This document shows positions 7,024-15,173 of a stretch of 22,392 nucleotides of DNA, one piece after another; position 1 is the stretch's first letter; each line of letters opens with the position of its first letter. The stretch lies in contig JBMYYE010000029.1 of the NCBI GenBank assembly GCA_049609065.1, positions 1 to 22,392 of the forward strand, read 5' to 3'. A program made the translations under genes and the position numbers. The notes beneath the pieces were generated by a model. That model ran no database searches. It had not been told where the DNA came from and worked only from the letters and a program-made list of their open reading frames with translations. Source of the DNA: JBMYYE01 sp049609065. GTDB lineage: Bacteria > Pseudomonadota > Alphaproteobacteria > Rhodobacterales > Rhodobacteraceae.

Positions 7024-8454
7024 TCATGCTTTGGTGTGTAATGCGCAATAGGCCTGCGCCAGTTCGGCAACGGACTGCAAAATATACTCCACTTCTGCAT
7101 CCGCCGCGAGATAGCTCAAATTCAGGCGCACGAAGCCTGGCTTGTGGCGGTCATCCCCTGCCGCAAGCTCTTGGCGCAAGCGTTCTGACTGCCCGTCATC
7201 AATCGCCAAAAGATGGTGCACATAAGGGCCTGCACATGAACATCCACCACGCGCCTGAATGCCATAGAGATCACTCAAATCACGCGTAAAACTTTGGTAA
7301 TCGAACACCTCATCCGCCGTCTGCACTGTGAATGAAAGGATTGGCACACGTGTGGTTTTCTTCGGGTCAAGGATGTAAAGCGCGGGCACATCCCCCCAGA
7401 CCTCAAAAGCGCGCGCCGCAAGAGCTGCATGGCGCGCCTTGATACGGTCCACCCCAATCGCAGCTTTAACCAAAAGAGCAAGGCACGCCCGTATGTCCCC
7501 AATGACATTGGGTGTACCGCCTTCTTCGCGTCCCTCAAGGCGTGTGACGTAATCATGGGTTTTGGCATTCACAAAACGTACGGTTCCCCCGCCTGGGCGC
7601 GCAGGTGTTGTTGCCACCACGCTCTCACGCTTGACAATCAACACACCCGATGCGCCCGGCCCGCCGACATATTTATGCGGCGACAAAACAACCGCATCAA
7701 ACGCGACATCCTTTTCTGGTGTCATGTCCACATCGATATACGGACCACCCCCAGCAAAATCCCACACAATTTTCCCGCCTGCATCTTTGATGATGCGGGT
7801 CACAGGACGCGGATCTGTGCACAGGCCTGTAACATTGGCCATCGCAGAAAAGGCCGCAAAAATTGGCCGATGCTGCGCCGCCTCAACAACAGATTGCAGA
7901 TGTGACAAAGATGGGCCACCTGCAGGGGATTGGTGAATTTCGACAACCTCCGCCCCACTTTCGCGCCACGCAAGGAGGTTAGAGTGATGCTCATAAGGTC
8001 CAACAATCACGAGGGGATCCTCCCCTGCCCGTGCGGCATCCGCCACCCCCCAAAGATGCACCAATTGATTAAGCCCCGTCGTTGCGCCAGAGCCTGCGAA
8101 AATCACCGCATATGTGTCCTCAGGGGCGTTGCAGAGCACCCCAATCTGACGCCGTGCCGCTTCGCGCAGGCCCGACATATAGCGCCCCGTATAGGAGGTT
8201 TCCGTATGGGTGTTTCCATAATAGGGCAACACTTTGGTCATAATGAATTCTTCCACCTGCGTCACCGCACGCCCAGAGGCCACGTAATCCGCATAAATCA
8301 TCTTATGGGGTCCGTTTGGCCCCTCAACCATAACATCTTGACCAACCAGCCCCGCTTTCACTGCCAAAAGCGGATCTTCTTGCGCCAGCAAGCTTTGATA
8401 AAACCCGTCGATTACTGTTTGTCCCATGTCACGTGTTGCGCCATCAAATGCCAT
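7024..8454 (-). CDS. Class V aminotransferase / cysteine desulfurase-like PLP enzyme
   Basis: 476 residues, start supported by AGGGG about 8 bases before the ATG. The fold is the NifS/SufS/Csd class V family: H156 (PYEHHSN) for the PLP ring, D232 (WDFAGGG), and K261 (SPHKYVGGPGASG) as the PLP lysine. A Cys pair lies near the C-terminus (RGGCSCAGPY, C405 and C407), where desulfurases carry the persulfide-accepting Cys. These support a carbon-sulfur or carbon-nitrogen lyase, but it is longer than typical IscS/SufS. The motif GREEGGTPNVIGDI is shared with a branch of uncharacterised class V enzymes. No Isc/Suf genes are nearby, so a housekeeping Fe-S role is unlikely. The divergent Lrp gene suggests amino-acid-responsive control. 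The substrate is not determinable here. Confidence 0.88.
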   Translation of the reverse strand: MAFDGATRDMGQTVIDGFYQSLLAQEDPLLAVKAGLVGQDVMVEGPNGPHKMIYADYVASGRAVTQVEEFIMTKVLPYYGNTHTETSYTGRYMSGLREAARRQIGVLCNAPEDTYAVIFAGSGATTGLNQLVHLWGVADAARAGEDPLVIVGPYEHHSNLLAWRESGAEVVEIHQSPAGGPSLSHLQSVVEAAQHRPIFAAFSAMANVTGLCTDPRPVTRIIKDAGGKIVWDFAGGGPYIDVDMTPEKDVAFDAVVLSPHKYVGGPGASGVLIVKRESVVATTPARPGGGTVRFVNAKTHDYVTRLEGREEGGTPNVIGDIRACLALLVKAAIGVDRIKARHAALAARAFEVWGDVPALYILDPKKTTRVPILSFTVQTADEVFDYQSFTRDLSDLYGIQARGGCSCAGPYVHHLLAIDDGQSERLRQELAAGDDRHKPGFVRLNLSYLAADAEVEYILQSVAELAQAYCALHTKA

Positions 8455-8512
8455 TGCTGTTTCCCCTCTTATTTTGGGTAATTTACAAGGAAATGCGAGA
8501 TATAATCACTCA

Positions 8513-8527
8513 AATATCATTGATTTT
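8513..8527. promoter_or_regulatory. Lrp-type operator candidate between the class V gene and the lrp-like gene
   Basis: AATATCA-T-TGATTTT is a 15-base AT-rich dyad matching at six of seven positions per arm. It lies in the 91-base divergent spacer, about 20 bases before the regulator's first ATG. The length and AT content fit the sites bound by Lrp/AsnC dimers, so autoregulation and control of the divergent enzyme are plausible. Confidence 0.5.
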
Positions 8528-8545
8528 GACTGCAAGCTGTGTCAA

Positions 8546-9019
8546 ATGACACGTATGAGTATTAAAATTGACAATATTGATCGACAGATCCTAAATGAAC
8601 TACAAAAGCGCTCGGATCTTTCACAGCGCGCATTGGCGGACAAGGTTGGCCTCTCACAAAATGCCTGCTGGCGGCGCCTCAAGCAGCTTGAAGACAGCGG
8701 CATCCTAAAAGGCAGCCACGCGCGCATTGACGGGGCCGCCCTTGGCTTGGACCTCACGGTTTTTGTGATGGTAAAGACCCGCAATCATTCGCTTGCGTGG
8801 TCGGATAAATTTCGCCGCCATGTCGAGGCCATCGCAGAGGTACAAGAATTGCACCGCATCGGCGGCGATTGGGACTATATGCTTAAAATTTGCTGCAAAG
8901 GCATGTCCGGCTATGATGTGGTCTACCGCCGATTGATTGACGGGTTCGAATTAGAAGCCGTAACGGGGTACTTTTCCATGGAACCGATCTTTTCTGATCG
9001 GCCCCTCAACGTGTTTTAG
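8546..9019 (+). CDS. Lrp/AsnC-family transcriptional regulator
   Basis: 157 residues from the ATG at 8546; a second ATG at 8555 gives 154, and neither has a clear ribosome site. The N-terminal helix-turn-helix reads IDNIDRQILNELQKRSDLSQ followed by RALADKVGLSQNACWRRLKQLEDSG, a textbook Lrp start. The C-terminal half is the RAM/AsnC ligand domain (LDLTVFVMVKT ... GDWDYMLKICCKGMSGYDVVYRRLI). Lrp proteins form dimers to hexadecamers and bind amino acids between RAM domains. The gene is divergent from the class V PLP enzyme, the usual arrangement for a local Lrp that controls one amino-acid enzyme. Its stop is one base from the convergent msrB stop. Confidence 0.93.
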   Translation: MTRMSIKIDNIDRQILNELQKRSDLSQRALADKVGLSQNACWRRLKQLEDSGILKGSHARIDGAALGLDLTVFVMVKTRNHSLAWSDKFRRHVEAIAEVQELHRIGGDWDYMLKICCKGMSGYDVVYRRLIDGFELEAVTGYFSMEPIFSDRPLNVF

Positions 9020-9020
9020 C

Positions 9021-9485
9021 CTAGGCCGCATCAAACCGAAGCGCGACACCATTGATGCAGTGGCGTTTTCCAGTGGGTGCTGGGCCATCATTAAACACAT
9101 GCCCCAAATGGCCACCACAGCGCGCACAATGGACCTCTGTGCGTTTCATCAATAACTTGTAATCCACCTTCGTGCCCACGGCTTTTGGCAAGGCTTCGTA
9201 AAAGCTAGGCCAGCCTGTGCCGCTGTCAAATTTTGTCTCAGACGCATAAAGCGGCAAGTCACATCCTGCGCAATGATATGTGCCTTGGGCGTAATTTTTA
9301 TCAAGTGGGCTTGAACCTGCGCGCTCGGTGCCGTCTTTGCGCATTACTTTGAAAGCCAAAGGCGACAGACGTTTTTTCCATTCCTCTTGGCTATAGGACA
9401 CTGTGAAATTTGACGCCTGCACCCCACCCGCACTGGCAGACAGCAAGAACACGCTACAGGTTCCAAGGAAATTTCGTCTATTCAT
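9021..9485 (-). CDS. msrB: Exported peptide-methionine (R)-S-oxide reductase MsrB
   Basis: 154 residues from the ATG at 9485, which has GGAG six bases upstream; an earlier in-frame ATG at 9512 lacks one. MsrB reduces methionine-R-sulfoxide in proteins. The zinc site is C72-x2-C75 (CAGC) and C120-x2-C123 (CARC). The catalytic Cys is C143 in RHCINGVALRF. The substrate-binding SGTGWPSF is at 88-95. The N-terminus MNRRNFLGTCSVFLLSASAG has a twin-arginine start and a hydrophobic core, so the protein is predicted to be exported, probably by Tat, to repair the envelope. An inverted repeat (TTTGCCC ... GGGCAAA, 9500-9530) lies just before its ribosome site. It may be transcribed from the gcv/GlxA side or from its own promoter in the 88-base gap. 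Confidence 0.95.
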   Translation of the reverse strand: MNRRNFLGTCSVFLLSASAGGVQASNFTVSYSQEEWKKRLSPLAFKVMRKDGTERAGSSPLDKNYAQGTYHCAGCDLPLYASETKFDSGTGWPSFYEALPKAVGTKVDYKLLMKRTEVHCARCGGHLGHVFNDGPAPTGKRHCINGVALRFDAA

Positions 9486-9499
9486 CTGAGGCTCCAATC

Positions 9500-9530
9500 T
9501 TTGCCCCATCATAAATGGCCTCTGGGCAAA
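9500..9530. promoter_or_regulatory. Inverted repeat in the msrB leader
   Basis: TTTGCCC and GGGCAAA are separated by 17 bases. In msrB mRNA this would form a 7-bp stem a few bases before the GGAG. It has no T-tract. It could be a regulator site or a leader hairpin; with a 17-base loop, chance is also possible. Confidence 0.3.
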
Positions 9531-9573
9531 AATTCAATAAACGACACTACACAAATGCGTGACCAATTGAGCT

Positions 9574-10602
9574 TTAAGCCCAGCTTTTGCGGAATGTATT
9601 GGGAGGCGCACCGTATTTTTGGCGAAAAAGCCGCGAAAAATGTGTTGTATTGCAAAACCCAGTTGCGGCCACCACTTCGGAGACTTTCATATTGGTTTCC
9701 GAAAGAAGTGCATAAGCCCGCTCCAAGCGCAATTGGCAATAATAGCGCCCAGGCGACATGCCCAGCAACCCTTTGAACATCCGCTCAAGCTGCCTGCGCG
9801 ACACATGGGCATGTTCAGATACCACATCAAGATCAAGGGGTTCTTCTAGATTTGCCTGCATCAGCTGCACGGCAGAAATGAGTTTTGGATTGCGACTCCC
9901 TAACGACACAGACACGGGTGATTTTTGCGTAATTTCCCGCTGATGACTGCGCGAATGAAGGCACATATCCGCAACGACAAGCGCGAATTCAGCACCGTAA
10001 TCTTCCTCAATCAGGTTAAGCATAAGATCGGTTGAGGAACTGCCACCTGCGGTTGTCAAAACACTTGGCGTGGTTTCGATGAGATTCATAGACGGGGTTA
10101 GATCGGGAAACTCCTCCGAAAATGCGGCTTGGTTTTCCCAGTGTAGTGTGAAGTTTTGGCCATTCAAGACACCAGCTTTGGCCAAGGTAAACGCCCCTGT
10201 GCAAAGCCCCCCCAACCGCACGCCAAGTGCTCGTTGCTTGCGCACCCATTGGGTCACGCGCGCATCTTGGTTTTGCAGAGGTTCCCCGCCAGAACAAACA
10301 AATGCGGTTGCCGATTTCGGCAAATCCCGCAGCGCCCCATCAGGTAAAATTTCCATCGCATTGGAACAGGTCACGCTCCCCATATCGGGGGCAAGTTTAT
10401 ACCAGCGGTAAAGTTCCTTTTGCGACAGTTGATTGGCAATACGCAGCGGCTCAATCGCAGCAGACAGCGCCATAAGGGTGAGGTTTGGCAGCAAGACAAA
10501 GTAAAACTCTTTGGTCTCAACCTTTTGATCAATCTGAAAGCTCGTCGGGCCTTTGGGAAGGAACCGGCGTTTTTCTAAGACCTCTATAGAACCTGTCTGC
10601 AT
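9574..10602 (-). CDS. GlxA-family AraC-type regulator (DJ-1/PfpI-like domain plus AraC HTH)
   Basis: 342 residues. Residues about 31-210 form a DJ-1/PfpI-like amidase-fold sensor with the nucleophile-elbow Cys C134 in GGLCTGAFTLAKAG. Residues about 235-342 are the AraC/XylS DNA-binding domain with two helix-turn-helices (LDLDVVSEHAHVSRRQLERM and VSEVVAATGFCNTTHFSRLF). This architecture includes regulators of glycine betaine, carnitine and arginine catabolism (GbdR, CdhR, ArgR) in Pseudomonas. The gene follows gcvP on the same strand with a 53-base gap, so it may be read through from the gcv operon. A plausible role is control of glycine or methylated-glycine breakdown; that is inferred from family and position only. 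GAGGAG lies about 11 bases before the ATG, a slightly long spacing. Confidence 0.9.
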   Translation of the reverse strand: MQTGSIEVLEKRRFLPKGPTSFQIDQKVETKEFYFVLLPNLTLMALSAAIEPLRIANQLSQKELYRWYKLAPDMGSVTCSNAMEILPDGALRDLPKSATAFVCSGGEPLQNQDARVTQWVRKQRALGVRLGGLCTGAFTLAKAGVLNGQNFTLHWENQAAFSEEFPDLTPSMNLIETTPSVLTTAGGSSSTDLMLNLIEEDYGAEFALVVADMCLHSRSHQREITQKSPVSVSLGSRNPKLISAVQLMQANLEEPLDLDVVSEHAHVSRRQLERMFKGLLGMSPGRYYCQLRLERAYALLSETNMKVSEVVAATGFCNTTHFSRLFRQKYGAPPNTFRKSWA

Positions 10603-10628
10603 CTGATTTCACGCTCCTCAACGAGAAG

Positions 10629-10650
10629 TTGGCGCGTAAAAACGCGCCAA
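10629..10650 (-). other. Strong hairpin in the gcvP-GlxA regulator gap
   Basis: TTGGCGCGT, a 4-base loop, then ACGCGCCAA: a perfect 9-bp stem beginning 5 bases after the gcvP stop (minus strand). No T-tract follows in the direction of transcription, so it is not a standard terminator. Such operon hairpins often set the 3' end by stopping exonucleases, or attenuate read-through into the next gene. Confidence 0.6.
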
Positions 10651-10655
10651 CACCA

Positions 10656-13502
10656 TTAATCATCAAGATAGTCTTCCATCGGTGGGCATGTGCACACGAG
10701 ATGGCGATCGCCATAGGCATTGTCCACACGGTTCACAGGCGGCCAATATTTATCAACCCCAAACGCCCCCGCAGGATAGCATGCAACTTCGCGTGAATAG
10801 GGACGATCCCAATCCCCAACCAAATCCGCAACCGTATGGGGTGCGTTTTTCAGTGGGTTGTTTTCACGGTCCATTTTGCCATCTGCGATCTCTTGTGCTT
10901 CTGCGCGAATGGACAGCATCGCATCAATGAAACGATCGATTTCAGCTTTGGGTTCTGATTCCGTTGGTTCCACCATCAATGTGCCTGCCACAGGCCAGCT
11001 CATGGTTGGGGCGTGAAACCCGCTATCCATAAGGCGCTTTGCGATGTCATCCACAGACACATCTGCCGTTTCCGATAGCCCGCGCGTATCCAAAATACAC
11101 TCATGCGCCACACGGCCATTTTTGGCGGAATACAAAATGCCATAGGCATCTTTGAGGCGCGCTGCTATGTAGTTTGCGTTCAAAATCGCAACCTTTGTGG
11201 CTTGGGTCAAACCTTCGCCCCCCATCAAAAGGACATAGGCCCAGCTCACAGGCAAAATGCTTGGCGATCCAAATGGCGCCGCAGACACAGGCCCCACAGC
11301 CGAGCCATATTCAGGATGCCCAGGCAAATGTTCCGTCAGGTGCGATTTCACACCAATCGGCCCCATGCCGGGTCCCCCGCCGCCATGCGGAATACAGAAG
11401 GTTTTATGCAAGTTCAAATGGCTCACATCGCCGCCCACGTCGCCAGGTCGTGCAAGACCAACCATCGCGTTCATATTCGCGCCATCGATATAGACCTGAC
11501 CGCCGTGATCATGGGTGATTTGACAGACATCCCGCACGGTTTCTTCAAATACACCATGGGTGGATGGGTATGTGATCATACAGCCCGCAAGGTTTTCGGA
11601 ATGCTTTTTTGCCTTTTCACGGAAATCATTGAGATCAATATTCCCGTGTTCATCCGCCATAACAGGCACAACTTTCCAACCCACCATTTGTGCGGACGCT
11701 GGATTGGTGCCATGGGCAGATGTTGGGATAAGACAGACGTTCCGGTGCCCTTCGCCACGTGCAATGTGATAATTGCGAATGGTCAAAAGCCCGGCATATT
11801 CCCCTTGGGCGCCTGAATTTGGCTGTTGGGAAATCGCGTCATAGCCTGTGATCTGACAGAGTTTGTCATTCAGATCATCGATCATTTCCTTATAACCCAA
11901 GGCCTGATCCGCAGGCACAAACGGGTGCAAATCGGAAAACTCTGGCCATGTCACAGGGATCATTTCGATCGTCGCGTTAAGCTTCATCGTACATGATCCA
12001 AGCGGGATCATCGCGCGGTCCAGTGCCAGATCACGATCCGCCAAACGACGCATGTAGCGCACCATTTCGGCTTCTGCGCGGTTCATGCGGAAAATCGGAT
12101 GGGTGAGGATATCATCTTCGCGAAGATTGGCTTCTGGCAAACGATATTCACGGTTCTTCGCGCTATCGTCTTTCATCTCAATGCCGAAGGCACGCCAGAC
12201 CGCTTCGATCGTTTCTGGACGGGTTTGTTCATCCAAGCTGATGCCAACGCGCGTTTCACCCACTTTGCGAAGGTTGATGCCGTTTGCAACAGCCGCCTTC
12301 ATCACAGTAGATTGCAAATTTCCAACCTCAACCGTGATCGTGTCAAAGAACACATCAGGCTTAATCGCGAAGCCATGCGCCTCTAGCCCTTTGGCCAAGC
12401 GGGATGTTTTGCGGTGCACCGATTGTGCGATGGCTTTCACGCCATCAGGCCCGTGATACACCGCATACATGGAGGCAATCACCGCGAGCAAAGCTTGCGC
12501 AGTGCACACGTTTGAGTTGGCTTTTTCACGGCGGATATGTTGTTCACGGGTTTGAAGCGACAGACGGTATGCTTTGTTACCGCGGCTATCGATGGATACG
12601 CCAATGATCCGACCCGGCATGGAGCGTTTGAACGCATCACGACACGCCATATAGGCCGCGTGTGGACCACCATAACCCATCGGCACACCAAAGCGTTGGG
12701 TGGAGCCGATCGCGATATCTGCGCCCATTTCACCCGGTGATTTCAACAGCGTAAGCGCCAATGGATCTGCTGCAACAACGGCCAAAGCTTTGTTGTCATG
12801 AAGCGCCGTGATCGCATCGGTAAAATCACGGACATGACCATAAGTGCCGGGATATTGGAAAATCGCGCCAAAGACGTCTTCGGCGACCAAATCATCCGGC
12901 TGCGCCACAATGATTTCAATCCCCAGAGGTTCCGCACGGGTCTGTATCACTGCAATATTTTGCGGGTGGCAATTTGCATCCACAAAAAACACGTTGGATT
13001 TGGATTTTGACGCGCGTTTGGCCATGGTCATGGCTTCCGCGGCGGCGGTGCTTTCATCCAGCAAAGACGCGTTGGCAATTTCCAAACCTGTGAGATCAGA
13101 CACCATAGTTTGGAAGTTCAACAAGGCCTCAAGCCGACCTTGAGAAATCTCAGGCTGATAAGGCGTATAGGCCGTATACCATGCTGGATTTTCCAAAATG
13201 TTCCGCAAAATAGGGGCTGGCGTTGTGGTGCCATTATAGCCCTGACCGATCAAAGATGTGAGGACCACGTTCTTTGAGGCGACCTTCTTCATATGATAAA
13301 GCGCGTCGCGCTCTGTCATGGCGGGCCCCCAATCTAGGGGCTCTTCTTGGCGAATTTGCGATGGCACCGTGTCATCGATCAATTCGTCAAGTTTCTTATA
13401 GCCAATCGCCTGAAGCATTTCCGCCATTTCATTGGGGGTTGGCCCAATGTGACGACGGTTGGCAAAATCATATGCAAAATATTTTGTTGGAACAAACGCC
13501 AT
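10656..13502 (-). CDS. gcvP: Glycine dehydrogenase (decarboxylating), P-protein of the glycine cleavage system
   Basis: 948 residues, the usual size of the single-chain (fused N- and C-half) P-protein. It decarboxylates glycine and passes the aminomethyl group to the lipoyl arm of GcvH. The PLP lysine is K700 in HLNLHKTFCIPHGGGGPGMG, with the Gly-rich loop beside it. RRHIGPTPNEMAEML (16-30) is the typical N-terminus, and IPLGSCTMKLNA (499-510) and GYNGTTTPAPILRN (88-101) are further signatures. The ATG has AAGGGG in front, overlapping the end of gcvH; the gap between the two genes is 11 bases. It is the third gene of gcvT-gcvH-gcvP. No truncation or frameshift is seen. Confidence 0.98.
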   Translation of the reverse strand: MAFVPTKYFAYDFANRRHIGPTPNEMAEMLQAIGYKKLDELIDDTVPSQIRQEEPLDWGPAMTERDALYHMKKVASKNVVLTSLIGQGYNGTTTPAPILRNILENPAWYTAYTPYQPEISQGRLEALLNFQTMVSDLTGLEIANASLLDESTAAAEAMTMAKRASKSKSNVFFVDANCHPQNIAVIQTRAEPLGIEIIVAQPDDLVAEDVFGAIFQYPGTYGHVRDFTDAITALHDNKALAVVAADPLALTLLKSPGEMGADIAIGSTQRFGVPMGYGGPHAAYMACRDAFKRSMPGRIIGVSIDSRGNKAYRLSLQTREQHIRREKANSNVCTAQALLAVIASMYAVYHGPDGVKAIAQSVHRKTSRLAKGLEAHGFAIKPDVFFDTITVEVGNLQSTVMKAAVANGINLRKVGETRVGISLDEQTRPETIEAVWRAFGIEMKDDSAKNREYRLPEANLREDDILTHPIFRMNRAEAEMVRYMRRLADRDLALDRAMIPLGSCTMKLNATIEMIPVTWPEFSDLHPFVPADQALGYKEMIDDLNDKLCQITGYDAISQQPNSGAQGEYAGLLTIRNYHIARGEGHRNVCLIPTSAHGTNPASAQMVGWKVVPVMADEHGNIDLNDFREKAKKHSENLAGCMITYPSTHGVFEETVRDVCQITHDHGGQVYIDGANMNAMVGLARPGDVGGDVSHLNLHKTFCIPHGGGGPGMGPIGVKSHLTEHLPGHPEYGSAVGPVSAAPFGSPSILPVSWAYVLLMGGEGLTQATKVAILNANYIAARLKDAYGILYSAKNGRVAHECILDTRGLSETADVSVDDIAKRLMDSGFHAPTMSWPVAGTLMVEPTESEPKAEIDRFIDAMLSIRAEAQEIADGKMDRENNPLKNAPHTVADLVGDWDRPYSREVACYPAGAFGVDKYWPPVNRVDNAYGDRHLVCTCPPMEDYLDD

Positions 13503-13513
13503 GTTGTAACCCC

Positions 13514-13879
13514 TTAGCCGATGAATGCTTTATACCCGTCGAGATCCATAAGATCATCGAGCTGGGACGCATCTGTAAGTTTGATTTTATAGATCCACGC
13601 ATCGCCTTCTGGCGCAGAATTGAGCATCCCTGGCTCCCCTTCGAGGGCCTCATTTGCCTCAACCACTTCGCCATCCACAGGCGCGTAGATTTCGGACGCT
13701 GCTTTCACGGATTCGATCACGCCGATATCATCGCCTTTTTCGAAATCATCGCCGGCTTCTTTTTGCTCAACAAAAACAATATCGCCCAATTGATCGGCCG
13801 CGTGTTGCGTGATGCCAACTGTTGCTGTGTCGCCTTCAACGGTGAGCCATTCATGCTCTTCTGAATAATAGGTTGTCAT
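13514..13879 (-). CDS. gcvH: Glycine cleavage system H protein
   Basis: 121 residues, standard length. It is the mobile carrier of the system: the lipoyl group on K59 (VIESVKAASEIYAPVDG) receives the aminomethyl group from GcvP and presents it to GcvT. The start YYSEEHEWLTVEGDTATVGI is the family signature. An AGAGG ribosome site overlaps the gcvT stop, 12 bases separate the genes, and translation is probably coupled. Confidence 0.98.
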   Translation of the reverse strand: MTTYYSEEHEWLTVEGDTATVGITQHAADQLGDIVFVEQKEAGDDFEKGDDIGVIESVKAASEIYAPVDGEVVEANEALEGEPGMLNSAPEGDAWIYKIKLTDASQLDDLMDLDGYKAFIG

Positions 13880-13891
13880 AGCTGTTTCCTC

Positions 13892-14986
13892 TTAGCGTTT
13901 GTAGTTTTGCGCAACAAACGGCAGGGCCGTAATCGTTGCGGGTTGTGGTTTTCCGCGCACCATAAGGTTCACTTTGGTGCCGTTTTCTGATGCGTCTTTC
14001 GTCACATAGCCCATGGCCACCGGACCGTTTACCGTCGGGCCGAAGCCGCCAGATGTCACAGTGCCGATAACGTCGCCTGCTTCATTTTGGATTTCGACAC
14101 CTTGGCGCGCCGGCGCACGGCCATCGGGTTTGACGCCTACCAATTTACGCGCGGCGCCATTTGCGATTTCACCCAAAATACGGTCAGCCCCTGGGAAGCC
14201 GCCTTCTTCGCGGCGTTTTTTCTGAATGGCCCACAAAAGCGCCGCCTCAATCGGGGATGTATCATTATCGATATCATTGCCATAAAGACATAGCCCCGCC
14301 TCAAGTCGCAGGCTATCGCGTGCGCCAAGGCCCGCTGGCTCTAGGTCGTCATGTTCCAAAAAGAGTTTGGTAATGCGAATGGCGTCATCTTGTGGGATCG
14401 AAATTTCATAACCATCCTCACCCGTATAACCAAGACGCGACAGGCGGCAAACCACACCATCCACATCAGCCACGATGGTTTCCATGAAGGTCATATCCGC
14501 GGCCGCCGGACACTGCGCCGCCACTACCGCCTCAGCGCTTGGACCTTGGATCGCAATCAAGGCCCGATCTTCGAGTTCCACCACATCCACACCCGCCAAA
14601 TGGGCCCGCATGTGAGGGATGTCTTGGCCACGCATCGATGCATTCACCACCAAGAAAAGATGATCACCCGCATTTGACACGATCAAATCATCCATGATCC
14701 CGCCATTTTCATTGGTGAAAAACGTGTAGCGCGCCTTGCCTTCTTTTAAAGGTGTGATGGACGACGGCACGAGCTTTTCGAGCTCTTGTGCAGCCCCACC
14801 CCCATGAAGTTCCACCTGCCCCATATGGGACACATCAAAAAGCGCCGCTTTCTCACGACAGTGTTTATGTTCCCCCATCACGCCCATTGGATATTGAACA
14901 GGCATATCCCAGCCCGCAAAATCCACCATTTTAGCGCCAAGTTCGACATGCAGATCATAAAGCGGGGTGCGCATAGGCTCTGTCAT
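13892..14986 (-). CDS. gcvT: Aminomethyltransferase, T-protein of the glycine cleavage system
   Basis: 364 residues from the ATG at 14986, chosen because a perfect GGAGGA stands 8 bases upstream; an in-frame ATG at 15019 would add 11 residues without a ribosome site. GcvT transfers the methylene group from the H-protein arm to tetrahydrofolate and releases ammonia. Visible marks are TPLYDLHVELGAKMVDFAGW at the N-terminus, FDVSHMGQ (50-57), the catalytic Asp in GGIMDDLIV (around 95-103), and LGYTGEDGYEIS. First gene of gcvT-gcvH-gcvP; the leader is too short for a glycine riboswitch if the promoter assignment below is right. Confidence 0.97.
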   Translation of the reverse strand: MTEPMRTPLYDLHVELGAKMVDFAGWDMPVQYPMGVMGEHKHCREKAALFDVSHMGQVELHGGGAAQELEKLVPSSITPLKEGKARYTFFTNENGGIMDDLIVSNAGDHLFLVVNASMRGQDIPHMRAHLAGVDVVELEDRALIAIQGPSAEAVVAAQCPAAADMTFMETIVADVDGVVCRLSRLGYTGEDGYEISIPQDDAIRITKLFLEHDDLEPAGLGARDSLRLEAGLCLYGNDIDNDTSPIEAALLWAIQKKRREEGGFPGADRILGEIANGAARKLVGVKPDGRAPARQGVEIQNEAGDVIGTVTSGGFGPTVNGPVAMGYVTKDASENGTKVNLMVRGKPQPATITALPFVAQNYKR

Positions 14987-15026
14987 AATATAGGTCCTCC
15001 AAGACTCACACGGGATCATTTTGCTC

Positions 15027-15032
15027 TCTATA
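15027..15032 (-). promoter_or_regulatory. Candidate -10 element of the gcv operon
   Basis: Minus strand TATAGA, about 41 bases before the gcvT ATG. Transcription would start near 15020, giving a leader of about 35 bases. The palindrome 15049-15062 then falls across the -35 region, where a regulator could act. No good -35 hexamer is present, in keeping with an activated promoter. Confidence 0.35.
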
Positions 15033-15048
15033 GCAAATGTCGAAAAAG

Positions 15049-15062
15049 TTTCCTATAGGAAA
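15049..15062. promoter_or_regulatory. Perfect 14-bp palindrome upstream of gcvT
   Basis: TTTCCTATAGGAAA is fully self-complementary. It is one of three related units on the plus strand: CTATAGCAAAT (15028-15038), CTATAGGAAAT (15053-15063) and the partial match AATCAGGAAAT (15074-15084). The last two share GGAAATTT exactly 20 bases apart, about two helical turns. A dyad TTTGC-N8-GCAAA (15020-15037) overlaps the first. The pattern looks like a cluster of operator half-sites for one regulator. Confidence 0.6.
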
Positions 15063-15173
15063 TTTAAACCGCAATCAGGAAATTTTTCCCGTCTCAAATC
15101 GACTCATTTATGTCGCTTTCGAACACTTCCTAGCAGGACAACATCAAAAACGCGACCATTCATACCACTCAGA

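Noticed and set aside
7930..8481. A 183-codon open frame on the plus strand across the class V enzyme.
   Set aside because: It is antisense to a gene with clear motifs, and its product resembles no family.
10629..10650. Terminator of gcvP.
   Set aside because: The stem is strong but no T-tract follows on the minus strand, so it is listed as a hairpin rather than a terminator.
11103..11816. A 237-codon open frame on the plus strand within gcvP.
   Set aside because: It is antisense to the conserved gcvP coding sequence, has no ribosome site and encodes a low-complexity His/Arg-rich product typical of a shadow frame.
14987..15100. Glycine riboswitch upstream of gcvT.
   Set aside because: Expected because of the operon, but no conserved glycine-aptamer motifs are visible on the minus strand and the likely leader is too short.
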